The notes under the pieces were generated by a model. It searched no databases. It was not told the DNA's origin and saw only the letters and a program-made list of their open reading frames with translations. Made by a program: the position numbers and the translations under genes. A stretch of 64,000 bases of DNA from Desulfobaculum xiamenense (lineage in GTDB: Bacteria; Desulfobacterota; Desulfovibrionia; Desulfovibrionales; Desulfovibrionaceae): positions 992,001 through 1,056,000 of the forward strand of contig NZ_JAATJA010000002.1 in the NCBI RefSeq assembly GCF_011927665.1, in the 5' to 3' direction. Below are positions 51,928 through 60,532 of this stretch, piece after piece (position 1 is the stretch's first letter; each line of letters begins with the position of its first letter).

Positions 51928-52153
51928 GCGCTGTGGCTGGGGCGTGTCGTTCGCTGCCACATGCAAGCCGTAGGCTCCGCCGGCCAAGGGGCCGCTGGCC
52001 CCAGGACCCCTGATATGCGATGGGCGTGGGTGCCCTTGGCGGGTCGTGTGGCTTATACGGACGAAGCCCTAGTTGGGATTGTTAAGGGCCCACGGCCCTT
52101 GACCGGGGTCCGGGGCTGGCCCCGGCCGCCGGAGGCTGTGCTCCGCGCTGCGG
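51928..52153 (+). repeat. Intergenic repeat element, copy G
   Basis: Tandem partner of copy F, with the GCC/GGC form of H2 and CCGGGGC-TG-GCCCCGG as H3. F and G share the GGCCGCCGGAGGC end, which marks them as a separate subgroup from A-E. Confidence 0.9.
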
Positions 52154-52202
52154 CTCGGCTGTGTGAGCGGCTCGTGCCGTGGCGGCCGGGCGACGTGGGC
52201 AT

Positions 52203-52234
52203 GAAAAAGCCCCACGGGGGGAGACCCGTGGGGC
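52203..52234 (-). terminator. Terminator after the DUF169 gene
   Basis: A 10-bp perfect stem (GCCCCACGGG with its complement) with a 6-base loop is followed on the minus strand by TTTTT. It lies 43 bp past the stop codon. Confidence 0.92.
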
Positions 52235-52276
52235 GCAGGATGAGACGAGGGGTGAAGTGTCCTTCGTCGGGCAGGG

Positions 52277-53068
52277 CTATTTTTCTTTCTTGAAGATGAT
52301 GAGCGGGCAGTTCTTGCAGATGTCCGCGCCGGGGAAGTGGTCGCCGGGGCGGGTGATGGAGCCGGAACCGTGCTGGGCCTTGCGGTCGAGCAGGCGGTTG
52401 ACGGTGGGCGCGATGTGCTCGCCGGGGATGATGACGTTGATCTCGCCGCGCTCGGTCTTTCCGGCGTTGTAGCTGCCGCTGCATGCGGGGAGCATGTTGA
52501 ACTTCTTCTGGGTGAAGGAGTAGACGTTGCCGCCGCAGGCCGAGGAATTGATGGTGATGTTGGTCTTGAGCGGATGGACGTCCATGGCGGCGGCGTAGTC
52601 CACGGCCAGGTGGTAGGCCTGCATGTTGTCACAGTAGAAATGGACGGTGTCGGGGTCGAAGAAGGTATCGCCCAGCGGGGAAACGACAACGGCCAGCAGC
52701 TCGTTTTCGGACAGGCGAGCCTTGGTGGAGATGAAGCGCTCGGCCTGATCCTTGTCTACACAGTACTTGGCGTGGCTCTTGATCTCGCCTTCGTCCATGG
52801 GCTTCCAGCCGAAGGCGAAGCAGGCGTTGGAGCAGCCGAGCTGTTCCTTGCCGGCCAGCACGGTCTGGCCCTTCATGCGTGCGGCAAGCTCCCACTGGCA
52901 GAAGGTCATGGGCTTCACGGCGGAGTAGTACTCCGGAGCGTTCTCCTGGAAATCCTTGAGTTCGGCTTCGTCGAAGATGAACTTCACGGCGATGGGGTAG
53001 TGCATCAGGCGGAGTTCATCCATGAGGGTGTGCTGAATGGACTTGTAGTCGTGGCTGAGTACGGCCAT
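52277..53068 (-). CDS. DUF169 domain protein
   Basis: The 263-residue product fits the DUF169 family (uncharacterised, frequent in sulfate reducers and methanogens). It starts DYKSIQHTLMDELRL and holds many cysteines (MTFCQW, LGCSNACFAFGW, KYCVD, INSSACGGNVYSFTQKK, MLPACSG) and a C-terminal ICKNCP. The Cys pattern suggests metal or Fe-S binding, but no function is established. A GGAGG site precedes the ATG at 53068. It is monocistronic, with a terminator and, about 150 bp upstream, a TTGTGAATTAAATAACA sequence resembling a Rex site. Confidence 0.85.
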   Translation of the reverse strand: MAVLSHDYKSIQHTLMDELRLMHYPIAVKFIFDEAELKDFQENAPEYYSAVKPMTFCQWELAARMKGQTVLAGKEQLGCSNACFAFGWKPMDEGEIKSHAKYCVDKDQAERFISTKARLSENELLAVVVSPLGDTFFDPDTVHFYCDNMQAYHLAVDYAAAMDVHPLKTNITINSSACGGNVYSFTQKKFNMLPACSGSYNAGKTERGEINVIIPGEHIAPTVNRLLDRKAQHGSGSITRPGDHFPGADICKNCPLIIFKKEK

Positions 53069-53382
53069 TGGTGTTTCCTCCGGAGTGTTGTCTTTCGCGG
53101 GGGAATGCGCACGAGCGCGCCCCACGTGGTGTGAACGATGTGCCTTGCGCACCTGCCTGGTGCGTTGCGAAGGACTGAATAGGCTTTAATCTCCGGGCTT
53201 GGAAGAAATTCCAGCCGAATGTTATTTAATTCACAATCAATAGGTGCGAAGACGAAAAATGGCGTACGGCGGGACGTGGACGGCGCGAGTGCTGTGTGTG
53301 GGCTACGCTTTGTTGGGGATGGGAATGTATTTTGATGTGGAAAAAAGCGGGGGCCGGGCGTTTTGGGATGAACTGGACGCGG
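53069..53382 (-). promoter_or_regulatory. Upstream region of the DUF169 gene
   Basis: The gap is AT-rich at 53180-53250. It contains TGTTATTTAATTCACAA (53220-53236), an imperfect palindrome (12 of 16 positions symmetric) of Rex/CRP type. No clear -35/-10 pair was resolved. Confidence 0.4.
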
Positions 53383-53742
53383 CTAGAGGCGGTCGAGCGG
53401 TTTGAAGTAGTGCCGCCAGAATTCCGTGGCGAGGGTGGCGATTTTCATGGGGACGTAGACGTAGGCGACGATCATGATGACTGCGTAGAGATAGCCGCCA
53501 TTCCACGGATTGCGCTTGTAGTAGATGTAGTCCGGATGGTTCCAGATGACGAAGAAGAGGAAGACGCCGCCGATGATGTGGATGAGGGAGCCGAATTTGT
53601 GGCTGCGTGTGAAGTAGATGAAGTAGATAAGGGCCATCGTTGCGATGTAGATGAGTATCGCAATGGGGGTCATGAGATCGGTGGAGACTTCCAGCGCTCT
53701 CATGACGAGGACGAGCAGGAGTTCGGTATACTCGCGGAGCAT
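53383..53742 (-). CDS. Small integral membrane protein
   Basis: The 119-residue product has about three membrane helices (IAILIYIATMALIYFIYF, LIHIIGGVFLFFVIW, YLYAVIMIVAYVYV). No family is recognised. The ATG at 53742 has a strong GGGAGG site, but that site lies within a long stem-loop (53748-53790), so its translation may be controlled. It follows the first EamA gene on the same strand with a 75-bp gap. Confidence 0.75.
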   Translation of the reverse strand: MLREYTELLLVLVMRALEVSTDLMTPIAILIYIATMALIYFIYFTRSHKFGSLIHIIGGVFLFFVIWNHPDYIYYKRNPWNGGYLYAVIMIVAYVYVPMKIATLATEFWRHYFKPLDRL

Positions 53743-53747
53743 GGTTT

Positions 53748-53790
53748 GCCTCCCAGTGTGTCTGCGTAATGCATAACACACTGGGCAGGC
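53748..53790 (-). promoter_or_regulatory. Stem-loop that covers a ribosome binding site
   Basis: In minus-strand RNA, GCCU(G)CCCAGUGUGU pairs with ACACACUGGGAGGC: 14 bp with one bulged base and a 14-base loop. The GGGAGG Shine-Dalgarno of the small membrane protein is inside the 3' arm. Confidence 0.7.
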
Positions 53791-53817
53791 AATGCAATGC
53801 GCGCGTGCGCGTGAAGG

Positions 53818-54708
53818 CTAGGCGGGGTGGGCTTCGGCGAGGGCCATGCGGATGAACTTGAGGTTCGGCCACACAATGCCGGTGAGAATGAGCGCCGCAC
53901 CGAATATCTGCCATGCGACGAGCGGTTCGCCGAGCAGCAGCCATGCGCAGAACACGGTGGTGATCGGCTCCACGCAGGAGAAAATGGACGTGTAGGTGCC
54001 GCCGACGGTGTCGATGGCGAGATACATGAACACGATGGCGAACACGGTGGGCACCAGGCCGAGGCTCAGCGCGAGGATGACGCCGGTGCGGTCAAGCTCG
54101 AAGAAGTGCGTGGGCACTCCGGCGATGCACGAGAAGAACGCGCCCGCGAAGAACAGCACGTAGAGCGTGACGGCAAGCGGATTTTCGCCCTTGAGCAGCA
54201 CCTGCGCCAGGAGCATGTTCACGGTGATGCCGAGCATGCAGCTAATGGCGTAGGCGATGCCGCGGATGTCCGCCTCGTGCTGGAAGGCATCGAAGAAGAC
54301 GAGGGCGCAGCCCGCAAAGATGAGCACGAGGGAGGTCGTGAGGCTGCGGGTGATGCGCTCCTTGAAGATCAGCGCGGAGAGGATGGTCACCAGCGCCGGA
54401 TAGCCGTAGATGATGAGCGCGGTGGTGGACGCGGGGATGTACTTCACCGCGCCGATGTATCCGGTGCTCTGCATGGGGTAGGCGATGAAGCCGAGGGCCG
54501 CCGCCTTGATCAGCGATTTTCTGCTGATGCGGAAGAGGGACGGATTGGTGACGGCGAAATATCCGGCCAGCATGAGGAAGCCGAAGACGAAACGGTACTG
54601 GAGAATCTCGAAAGTATCCATACCGTGAGCATAGCCGATCTTGCCGAAGACGGGCAAAAGGCCGAACGCGCACGCCGAGATGATGGCATAAATGATACCA
54701 CGGGCCAC
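53818..54708 (-). CDS. EamA-family (DMT) transporter, copy 1
   Basis: The 296-residue protein has ten predicted membrane helices in two EamA halves. It starts at a GTG (54708) with a GGAGG site. Family segments include IISACAFGLLPVFGKIGYAHG, FEILQYRFVFGFLML, YIPASTTALIIYGYPALVTIL and EPITTVFCAWLLLGE. EamA proteins export amino acids or related metabolites, but the substrate is unknown. It is closely related to the next gene, with the same length and start context. Confidence 0.93.
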   Translation of the reverse strand: MARGIIYAIISACAFGLLPVFGKIGYAHGMDTFEILQYRFVFGFLMLAGYFAVTNPSLFRISRKSLIKAAALGFIAYPMQSTGYIGAVKYIPASTTALIIYGYPALVTILSALIFKERITRSLTTSLVLIFAGCALVFFDAFQHEADIRGIAYAISCMLGITVNMLLAQVLLKGENPLAVTLYVLFFAGAFFSCIAGVPTHFFELDRTGVILALSLGLVPTVFAIVFMYLAIDTVGGTYTSIFSCVEPITTVFCAWLLLGEPLVAWQIFGAALILTGIVWPNLKFIRMALAEAHPA

Positions 54709-54819
54709 GGGAAGTCCTCCGAAGACGAGTTTGTAGGAGGAGATGTCTAACGCTGCCCGGAGGTTACGGCAAGGGATTTCGGCTAATAATGGGGGTTCTC
54801 AGCGATTGTGCCGATAAAT

Positions 54820-54853
54820 CGAAGGGATGCGGGTGATTGCTCGCATCCCTTCG
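54820..54853 (-). terminator. Terminator after EamA copy 2
   Basis: CGAAGGGATGCG pairs with CGCATCCCTTCG (12 bp) around a 10-base loop, 33 bp past the stop; the following T tract is short (ATTTATC). Confidence 0.65.
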
Positions 54854-54886
54854 TGATGTGATCGGATGGGGTGGTGGGGCGCTACG

Positions 54887-55777
54887 TCAGGCGGGGTGCG
54901 TTGCGCCGTGTCCCTGTCGCAGAAGGTCGATGTTGGGCCAGACGATGCCGATGATGATGAGCAGACCACCGGCGACCTGCCACGGCGCGATGGGGTCGCC
55001 GAGGATGATCCACGAGGCGATGACCGTGGTCACCGGTTCGAGGGTCGAAAAGACGGATGTGTAGGAACTGCCGATGGTTCCGATGGCCATGTACAGGAGC
55101 GTCACGGCGAGGACCGTGGGCACGAGGCCGAGAGCGAGGGCGATGAGCACGCCGTCGCGTCCGTAGTTCAGCAGAGTGGCCGGACCGCCCGCCACAGCGC
55201 AAAAGGCGACGGATGCGAAACTGATGACGTAGAAGGTGATGGTCAGCGGGTTCTCGTCGCGCAGGAAACACTGCACGGCGACGAGATACATCGAGAAGAG
55301 GAACATGGAGGTGACGGCGAGCAGGATGCCGCGAATATCGGCCTGCTTCATGAACGCATCGCAGAAGACGATGGCGCAGCCAGCGACGACCAGCGCCAGC
55401 GACGAGGCCTGCCTGCGCGACACGCGTTCCTTGAGGAAGAAGGCGGCGAGCAGCGTGACCGTGACCGGGTAGAAGTAGAGAATGAGCGAGGTCGTCGAGG
55501 CGGGGATGTATTTGACGGACCCCATGAAGCACGCGCTTTCGATGGGGTAGGGGATCAGCCCGAGCAGCGCGGCTTTGGCCAGTGAGCGCGGCCTGATGCG
55601 CAGCAGTTGCGGGCGGGTTACCGCGTAGAATGCGCCAAGGATGAGCGCGCCGAACAGGAAGCGGTACTGGAGAATTTCGAAGGTGCCCATGCCGTGGGCA
55701 TAGGCGATCTTGCCGAGGATGGGCAGAAAGCCAAACGAGCAGGCGGAGATAATGGCGTAAATGAGACCACGAAGCAC
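54887..55777 (-). CDS. EamA-family (DMT) transporter, copy 2
   Basis: The 296-residue protein has the same number of codons as copy 1 and starts with GTG at 55777 in the same context (GGAGGATTTCCC). Shared blocks include LIYAIISACSFGFLPILGKIAYAHG, YRFLFGALILG, KYIPASTTSLILYFYPVTVTLL and EPVTTVIASWIILGD. The differences are spread along the protein, so the duplication is not recent. The open frame continues far upstream into the transglycosylase gene, but the GTG with its ribosome site marks the start. Confidence 0.93.
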   Translation of the reverse strand: MLRGLIYAIISACSFGFLPILGKIAYAHGMGTFEILQYRFLFGALILGAFYAVTRPQLLRIRPRSLAKAALLGLIPYPIESACFMGSVKYIPASTTSLILYFYPVTVTLLAAFFLKERVSRRQASSLALVVAGCAIVFCDAFMKQADIRGILLAVTSMFLFSMYLVAVQCFLRDENPLTITFYVISFASVAFCAVAGGPATLLNYGRDGVLIALALGLVPTVLAVTLLYMAIGTIGSSYTSVFSTLEPVTTVIASWIILGDPIAPWQVAGGLLIIIGIVWPNIDLLRQGHGATHPA

Positions 55778-55851
55778 GGGAAATCCTCCACGATGGAATT
55801 TGTGAGACTGATACTCCCGTGCTCCTGGTCGAACAAGTGAATAATGCGCCG

Positions 55852-56943
55852 CTAGACCATGCGCTTGACGATTTCGTGGTGGTTGATGAACACGCGGTTC
55901 ACGTAGGTGATGGTTTCGCCGAAGGTGGGCACGCGGCCGTAACGGTCGTAGATCAGTTCGCCGGTGCTCGTGTTGCCGAGGCCTGCGTTGTATCCGGCCG
56001 TGGCGGCCATGATGTTGCCGTTTCGGGCCTTGAGGTTCTTCGCGATCATCCGGACCATGGCCGGAATGGACGTGCGGTACATCACACGTTGGTCGAAGCC
56101 CATCAGGAACTGCGCGTCCTTCTCGTCGAAGATGTCGCGCCCGGCGAGGTTCTCCTCGATGTAGGCGCGGAACTTCTGGCGTGCGTCCTTGACCTGCGCG
56201 TCGAATTCCTGAACCCGTGCGTGGAGCTGCAGGTACTTTTCGGCCATGGGTAGGCGCTTGCCGGATTTGGCGGCCTGAAGCGCGGTGATGAGGAGGGTGT
56301 CCCTGTCGCCGCCCACCTTGCGCATTTCGGCGCGGGTGGACTTCCATTTTTCGCGCAGCGCCCTGTAGCTGTCTATCTCGCGCGCCCATTCGGTGCGGCG
56401 GTAGGGTGCGCGGCGGTGCTCGGGCAGGTCTCCGGCGCACAGCATTTTGTAGTCGTGCGCGGTTTCGGGCATGAGCTGGCAGGGGCCGACAGCGAAGGCC
56501 CGCGACACGGCGAATTCGCAGAAGAAGGATTCCGCGGTGATCTGGGCGACAACCCATGCCGGATCGACGGGATAGATGTGCTCATTCTCGCGTACGCCCT
56601 GCACGATCCAGTGGCAGGCGTTGACCACGCGCTTTTCCAGATCGACCTCGGCGTAGGGACGTTTCCAGATGGGCAGCTTGCGGCCCCGGAAATGTGCGTC
56701 GGCAAAATCGAGCATGGCCCGCGAGAGACGCCGGGCGTAGAGCGCGGCGGATTCGCCTTGCACGGGCGGGGCGTACTCCGTGGGGATGATGACGTTGACG
56801 GGCGGCTCGGTCCGCAGGGGCACGGAAGCCTGTGCCGTACGGGCCGAGAGCGCTCCCGCCAGAGGCAGAAGCGCGGACGCGATGAGAGCTTTCATGGCCT
56901 TGCGGCGTGCGGGATCCATGACGGATTGCGATGGCGAAAACAT
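55852..56943 (-). CDS. Lytic transglycosylase, SLT-type
   Basis: The 363-residue product cleaves peptidoglycan strands. The SLT domain starts at about residue 125: the catalytic Glu is in AQITAESFFCEFAVSRAFAVGPCQLMPETA, and the second motif in ATAGYNAGLGNT. The N-terminus is an export signal with ARRKAMKALIASALLPLAG, possibly Tat-like (RR-x-A-M-K), so it would be periplasmic. A helical insert (about 200-290) separates the SLT motifs, which makes it longer than MltE/Slt minimal domains. The start at 56943 is in front of the signal; the longer frame above is not supported. Confidence 0.85.
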   Translation of the reverse strand: MFSPSQSVMDPARRKAMKALIASALLPLAGALSARTAQASVPLRTEPPVNVIIPTEYAPPVQGESAALYARRLSRAMLDFADAHFRGRKLPIWKRPYAEVDLEKRVVNACHWIVQGVRENEHIYPVDPAWVVAQITAESFFCEFAVSRAFAVGPCQLMPETAHDYKMLCAGDLPEHRRAPYRRTEWAREIDSYRALREKWKSTRAEMRKVGGDRDTLLITALQAAKSGKRLPMAEKYLQLHARVQEFDAQVKDARQKFRAYIEENLAGRDIFDEKDAQFLMGFDQRVMYRTSIPAMVRMIAKNLKARNGNIMAATAGYNAGLGNTSTGELIYDRYGRVPTFGETITYVNRVFINHHEIVKRMV

Positions 56944-57115
56944 GGTTGCCAGCTTACCAGAATGGTTTGGTTGGGGTGAAGGGAATCTTTGTCGTGTTGT
57001 TTCGAGCCCATGCCGAAGGCTGCCGCGAATGGGCAGGAAGAACGGTGGCTTCGGCCGGGGAAATGTATGGTGGCGTTCTGGTGTGGCGCGAGGCGAAGGG
57101 ACCGCCTGCGCCGGG

Positions 57116-59473
57116 TCAGCTCCGTTTGAGAAGGCGCATGCCGTAATCGGCCTGTCCAAGGGAGATGCATGCGTCGCCGGGAGAGGTCTGGCGATGCGAG
57201 AGCGGGGTCAGCCCGCGTGCCGCCAGAAGGCGCGGCAGACTTTCGGCGAGGGTCACGTTGTGCATGACACCGCCGGACAGGCCCACCGTGTCCACACCGT
57301 GTCTCGCGGCGATGGTCGCGGCGGCGTCGGCCAGAGCGTGGGCGAGGCCGAGGTGGAATCGACGGCTGATGACACCAGCGTCGACGCCTGCCTGCCAATC
57401 GTTATGGACCTGCCTGAACAGGGCGAGGGTGTCAAGCACATCCGCAGCGTCGGCGCGCTGCGTTAGACCGCACTCGTAGATGTGGGATTCGTCCATGGCC
57501 TGAATCGCCTCCAGCCGGATGGCGGCCTGCGCCTCGTAGTCCACGCACAGCGAGACGTCGAGCATGGCGGCCACGGCGTCGAACAGGCGTCCGCAACTGG
57601 TGCTGACGGGGCTGTTCAGCCCGCGTTCGAGCATGACGGCACACATGCGCGAGGCCGGGGCGTGGGCGTCGAGCCATGGCCACGGGCGGTTCTGCGGCGC
57701 GGTGATGCCCAGCTCGTGCAGATAGGCCTGCGCAATGCGCCACGGCTCGCGGATGGCGGCTTCGCCGCCGGGCAAGCGCACGGGCGAGAAATGCGCGAGG
57801 CGCTGGTGGGTCAGAGCGATGTTGTCTACGAGCAGGAATTCGCCGCCCCACAGCGTTGCGTCCTCGCCGTAGCCGGTGCCGTCCAGCGCGAGGACCAGCG
57901 CGCGGCCTTCGTGGCGGTTTTCGGCCATCACGGCGTGGGCGTGCGCCATGTGATGTTGCAGGGTATGCACGGGCAGTCCGGATTCCTCGTCGGCCCAGCG
58001 CGAGGTCATGTAGTCCGGGTGCAGATCGCGCACCACGGCTTGCGGGGACGTCTGGAGGATGTCTGTGAGGTGCGCGGCGATTTCACGGTAGAAGCCGAAG
58101 GTTTCGAGGTTCTCCATGGTGCCGATGTGCTGGCTCACAAAGGCCTGATTGCCCTTGGTCACGCACAGGGTGGTCTTGAGCTCCGGTCCGGTGCCGAACA
58201 CACTGGGTCCATCCTCGGCGAGGAAGACCGGGCGCGGCGTGAAGCCGCGCGCGCGGCGCATGAAGAGCGGGGCCGGACCGTCGCCGGGATCGATGATGCG
58301 CACCACGGAGTCGTCGCAGCGGATGAGGATGTCGCGGTTGTGCAGCAGGAAGAGGTCCGCGATGCCGCCGAGGCGGGCGAGGGCCTCGCGGTTGCCGATG
58401 CTGATCGGTTCGGAGCTCATGTTGCCGGAGGTGGCGACCAGCGCCGGGATGCGGCCGTCGGGCGCGAATTCGCGGTAGTGGACGAACAGCACGTGATGCA
58501 GCGGCGTGTAGGGCAGCATGATGCCGATGTCCGACGTGTCCGGTGCGAGTCCGGGGGCGAGCGCTGCACTGTCGTCCCGGCGGCGCAGGATGACGATGGG
58601 TCGCTCGATGCCGGAGAGCCATTTGGCCTCGGCGGGGGAAACATGGGCCACGGCGCTTGCGGTGTCGAGGTCCGGCACCATGACGGCCAGCGGCTTGCCG
58701 TAGCGGTTCTTGCGTTCGCGTAGCCGCGCCACGGCCTCGGCATTGGTCGCGTCGCACACGAGGTGGAAGCCGCCAAGGCCCTTTACGGCCATGATGCGCC
58801 CTTCGGCGAGGGCGCGCGCCGCCTCGCGCATGGCCTGCGGGCCTCGCGAACGCTCCGCTCCGGCGGCGTCGGTCATCCACACTTCCGGTCCGCACTGGGG
58901 GCAGGCGTTGGGCTGGGCGTGGAAGCGCCGGTCCAGCGGATTGGTGTATTCGGCCCGGCACATCTCGCACATGGGGAAGCAGGCCATGGAGGTCTTGTCC
59001 CGGTCGTAGGGGATGGAGCGGGTGATGGTGTAGCGCGGGCCGCAGTTGGTGCAGTTGGTGAACGGGTAGAGGTAGCGCGGATTTTCCGGATCGAGCATGT
59101 CGTGCAGGCAGTCCGGGCAGGTGGCCACGTCCGGGCTGATGAGCACGCTGTGTCCCTCGCCGCCGGTGGAGAGCAGAATCTCGAATGCCTCTTCGCCCTC
59201 GCGCGGGGTCAGAGGCTTTCGCTCGCAGGTGACGATGCTCGCCAGCGGCGGCAACCTGTGGTGCAGGTCGTGCTCGAAGGCGGCGGTCTGCTCCGACGTT
59301 CCCTGAATTTCCACCACCACGCCTTCGGGGGTGTTGCGCACGTTGCCGGTCAGCGTGTGGTCGAGGGCGATGCGGTAGATGAACGGGCGGAATCCGACGC
59401 CCTGAACGGCACCGGTGATGGTGAAGCGGATGCGGGATGATTCTGCGTCGATGGTGGCTGCGTGTTCGTTCAT
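57116..59473 (-). CDS. hypF: HypF, hydrogenase maturation carbamoyltransferase
   Basis: The 785-residue product makes the cyanide ligands of NiFe hydrogenase together with HypE. All domains are in order: acylphosphatase (ITGAVQGVGFRPFIYRIA, about 17-34), two zinc-type Cys pairs (CPDCLHDM and CTNCGPRYTITRSIPYDR, then CEMCRAEY and CPQCGPE, about 108-185), YrdC-like (AVKGLGGFHLVCDATN, KPLAVMVPD), and the Kae1-like carbamoyltransferase part (HHMAHAHAVMAE, LALDGTGYGEDATLWGGEF, VSTSCGRLFDAVAA, GLSGGVMHN). The ATG at 59473 matches the family start; no clear ribosome site. Confidence 0.97.
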   Translation of the reverse strand: MNEHAATIDAESSRIRFTITGAVQGVGFRPFIYRIALDHTLTGNVRNTPEGVVVEIQGTSEQTAAFEHDLHHRLPPLASIVTCERKPLTPREGEEAFEILLSTGGEGHSVLISPDVATCPDCLHDMLDPENPRYLYPFTNCTNCGPRYTITRSIPYDRDKTSMACFPMCEMCRAEYTNPLDRRFHAQPNACPQCGPEVWMTDAAGAERSRGPQAMREAARALAEGRIMAVKGLGGFHLVCDATNAEAVARLRERKNRYGKPLAVMVPDLDTASAVAHVSPAEAKWLSGIERPIVILRRRDDSAALAPGLAPDTSDIGIMLPYTPLHHVLFVHYREFAPDGRIPALVATSGNMSSEPISIGNREALARLGGIADLFLLHNRDILIRCDDSVVRIIDPGDGPAPLFMRRARGFTPRPVFLAEDGPSVFGTGPELKTTLCVTKGNQAFVSQHIGTMENLETFGFYREIAAHLTDILQTSPQAVVRDLHPDYMTSRWADEESGLPVHTLQHHMAHAHAVMAENRHEGRALVLALDGTGYGEDATLWGGEFLLVDNIALTHQRLAHFSPVRLPGGEAAIREPWRIAQAYLHELGITAPQNRPWPWLDAHAPASRMCAVMLERGLNSPVSTSCGRLFDAVAAMLDVSLCVDYEAQAAIRLEAIQAMDESHIYECGLTQRADAADVLDTLALFRQVHNDWQAGVDAGVISRRFHLGLAHALADAAATIAARHGVDTVGLSGGVMHNVTLAESLPRLLAARGLTPLSHRQTSPGDACISLGQADYGMRLLKRS

Positions 59474-59493
59474 GGCGTGCGTGGGGTTCGGGT

Positions 59494-60423
59494 TCAGCTG
59501 ATTTTTGCGTACAGGCGGCGCAGTGCCCCCCGTGCGAGGCGTGTGGGCCGGAAGGCGACCGGGTCGAGGATGCCGGGAACGACGAAGCCCGTGGCGTCGA
59601 AGGCCTCGGGCCTGTCCAGCGGATAGGCGATGTCGGCGGGGTCGGCTCCGGGCAGGGCGCGGGCGATGGCCTCGCGCCACAGGGCAATGTCCGCCGGGGA
59701 AAGTTTGAGCAGGCCGTAGAGTGCGGTGTCGAGGGCCTGCGGATTGGCCGAGGCGGCAAGCAGGCCGAGCGCGAAGGGCGAGCCGTCGCGCGGGCCGCTC
59801 TCGTGCATGGCGTTTACGCCGTCGAGCAGCGTAACCACCGGCGGCAGCGCCGCGCAGACCTCGGTGATCATGGCTTCGAAGCGGTTGTCGCATTCGCCGA
59901 AGCGGGTGTGGGCGATGGCCTTGCGCATGCCGCACACGCAGCCGAAGAGGTTCTTGACTGCGGCGGTGATGCGCATCTGGCAGTGGGCCTTGAGCCGGGG
60001 CAGGTTCAGGATGCGGTCCGCCTCCAGCGCGTCGCGCGAGAGACCGATGGATGCCCCGAAGGACAGGCGCAGCGCCTCGGGATTGCCGAGGGTGCGCACC
60101 GGGATGCCGAGGGGGGCCAGCGTCTGTGCGAGGCCGCATTTCCGGGCCACGCCGTCGGCTGTGCCAAAGGCGGGAGAGTCCGCCACCACCACGCGCGCAC
60201 CCAGATCGAGCAGGTAGGCGCAGACCGCGCGGGCCACGGCGGGTTCGGTGCAGGCCAGCGGATTGCCCGCCGCCACAAGGTTCGGCTTCACGAGCACCGT
60301 TTCGCCGGGGCGGAAGGCGACGCCCGTCGCGTCCAGAAGGCGCGGCACGAGAGCCGCAAGACGGTCCGGAGCATAGTCCGGGCATTGGGCGAGAGCCACT
60401 GGGACCGGGGACGAAACGGACAT
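59494..60423 (-). CDS. DUF362 family protein
   Basis: The 309-residue product has the DUF362 core: VLVKPNLVAAGNPLACTEPAVARAVCAYL, NLPRLKAHCQMRITAAVKNLFGCVCG and LLDGVNAMHESGP. Many DUF362 proteins carry ferredoxin motifs; this one has none, only scattered Cys. Function is unknown. It lies between hypF (20 bp) and lutC (109 bp), all on the minus strand. A longer start at 60459 is possible, but the one at 60423 gives the more usual N-terminus. Confidence 0.8.
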   Translation of the reverse strand: MSVSSPVPVALAQCPDYAPDRLAALVPRLLDATGVAFRPGETVLVKPNLVAAGNPLACTEPAVARAVCAYLLDLGARVVVADSPAFGTADGVARKCGLAQTLAPLGIPVRTLGNPEALRLSFGASIGLSRDALEADRILNLPRLKAHCQMRITAAVKNLFGCVCGMRKAIAHTRFGECDNRFEAMITEVCAALPPVVTLLDGVNAMHESGPRDGSPFALGLLAASANPQALDTALYGLLKLSPADIALWREAIARALPGADPADIAYPLDRPEAFDATGFVVPGILDPVAFRPTRLARGALRRLYAKIS

Positions 60424-60532
60424 GGCCGGTACCGTATACCGGGCAGCATGCGCTGGCAAGGCGCTTCGGCGGCTGGCTGCGGAAGCGGGGCTTCCGGTCG
60501 CCGCCGAAGCGTTGCGGGATGGCTGGGTAGGG

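Noticed and set aside
59473-60385. N-terminal extension of HypF up to 60385
   Set aside because: The extra 304 codons are antisense-like Arg/Pro-rich sequence lying over the DUF362 gene in another frame. HypF similarity starts at 59473.
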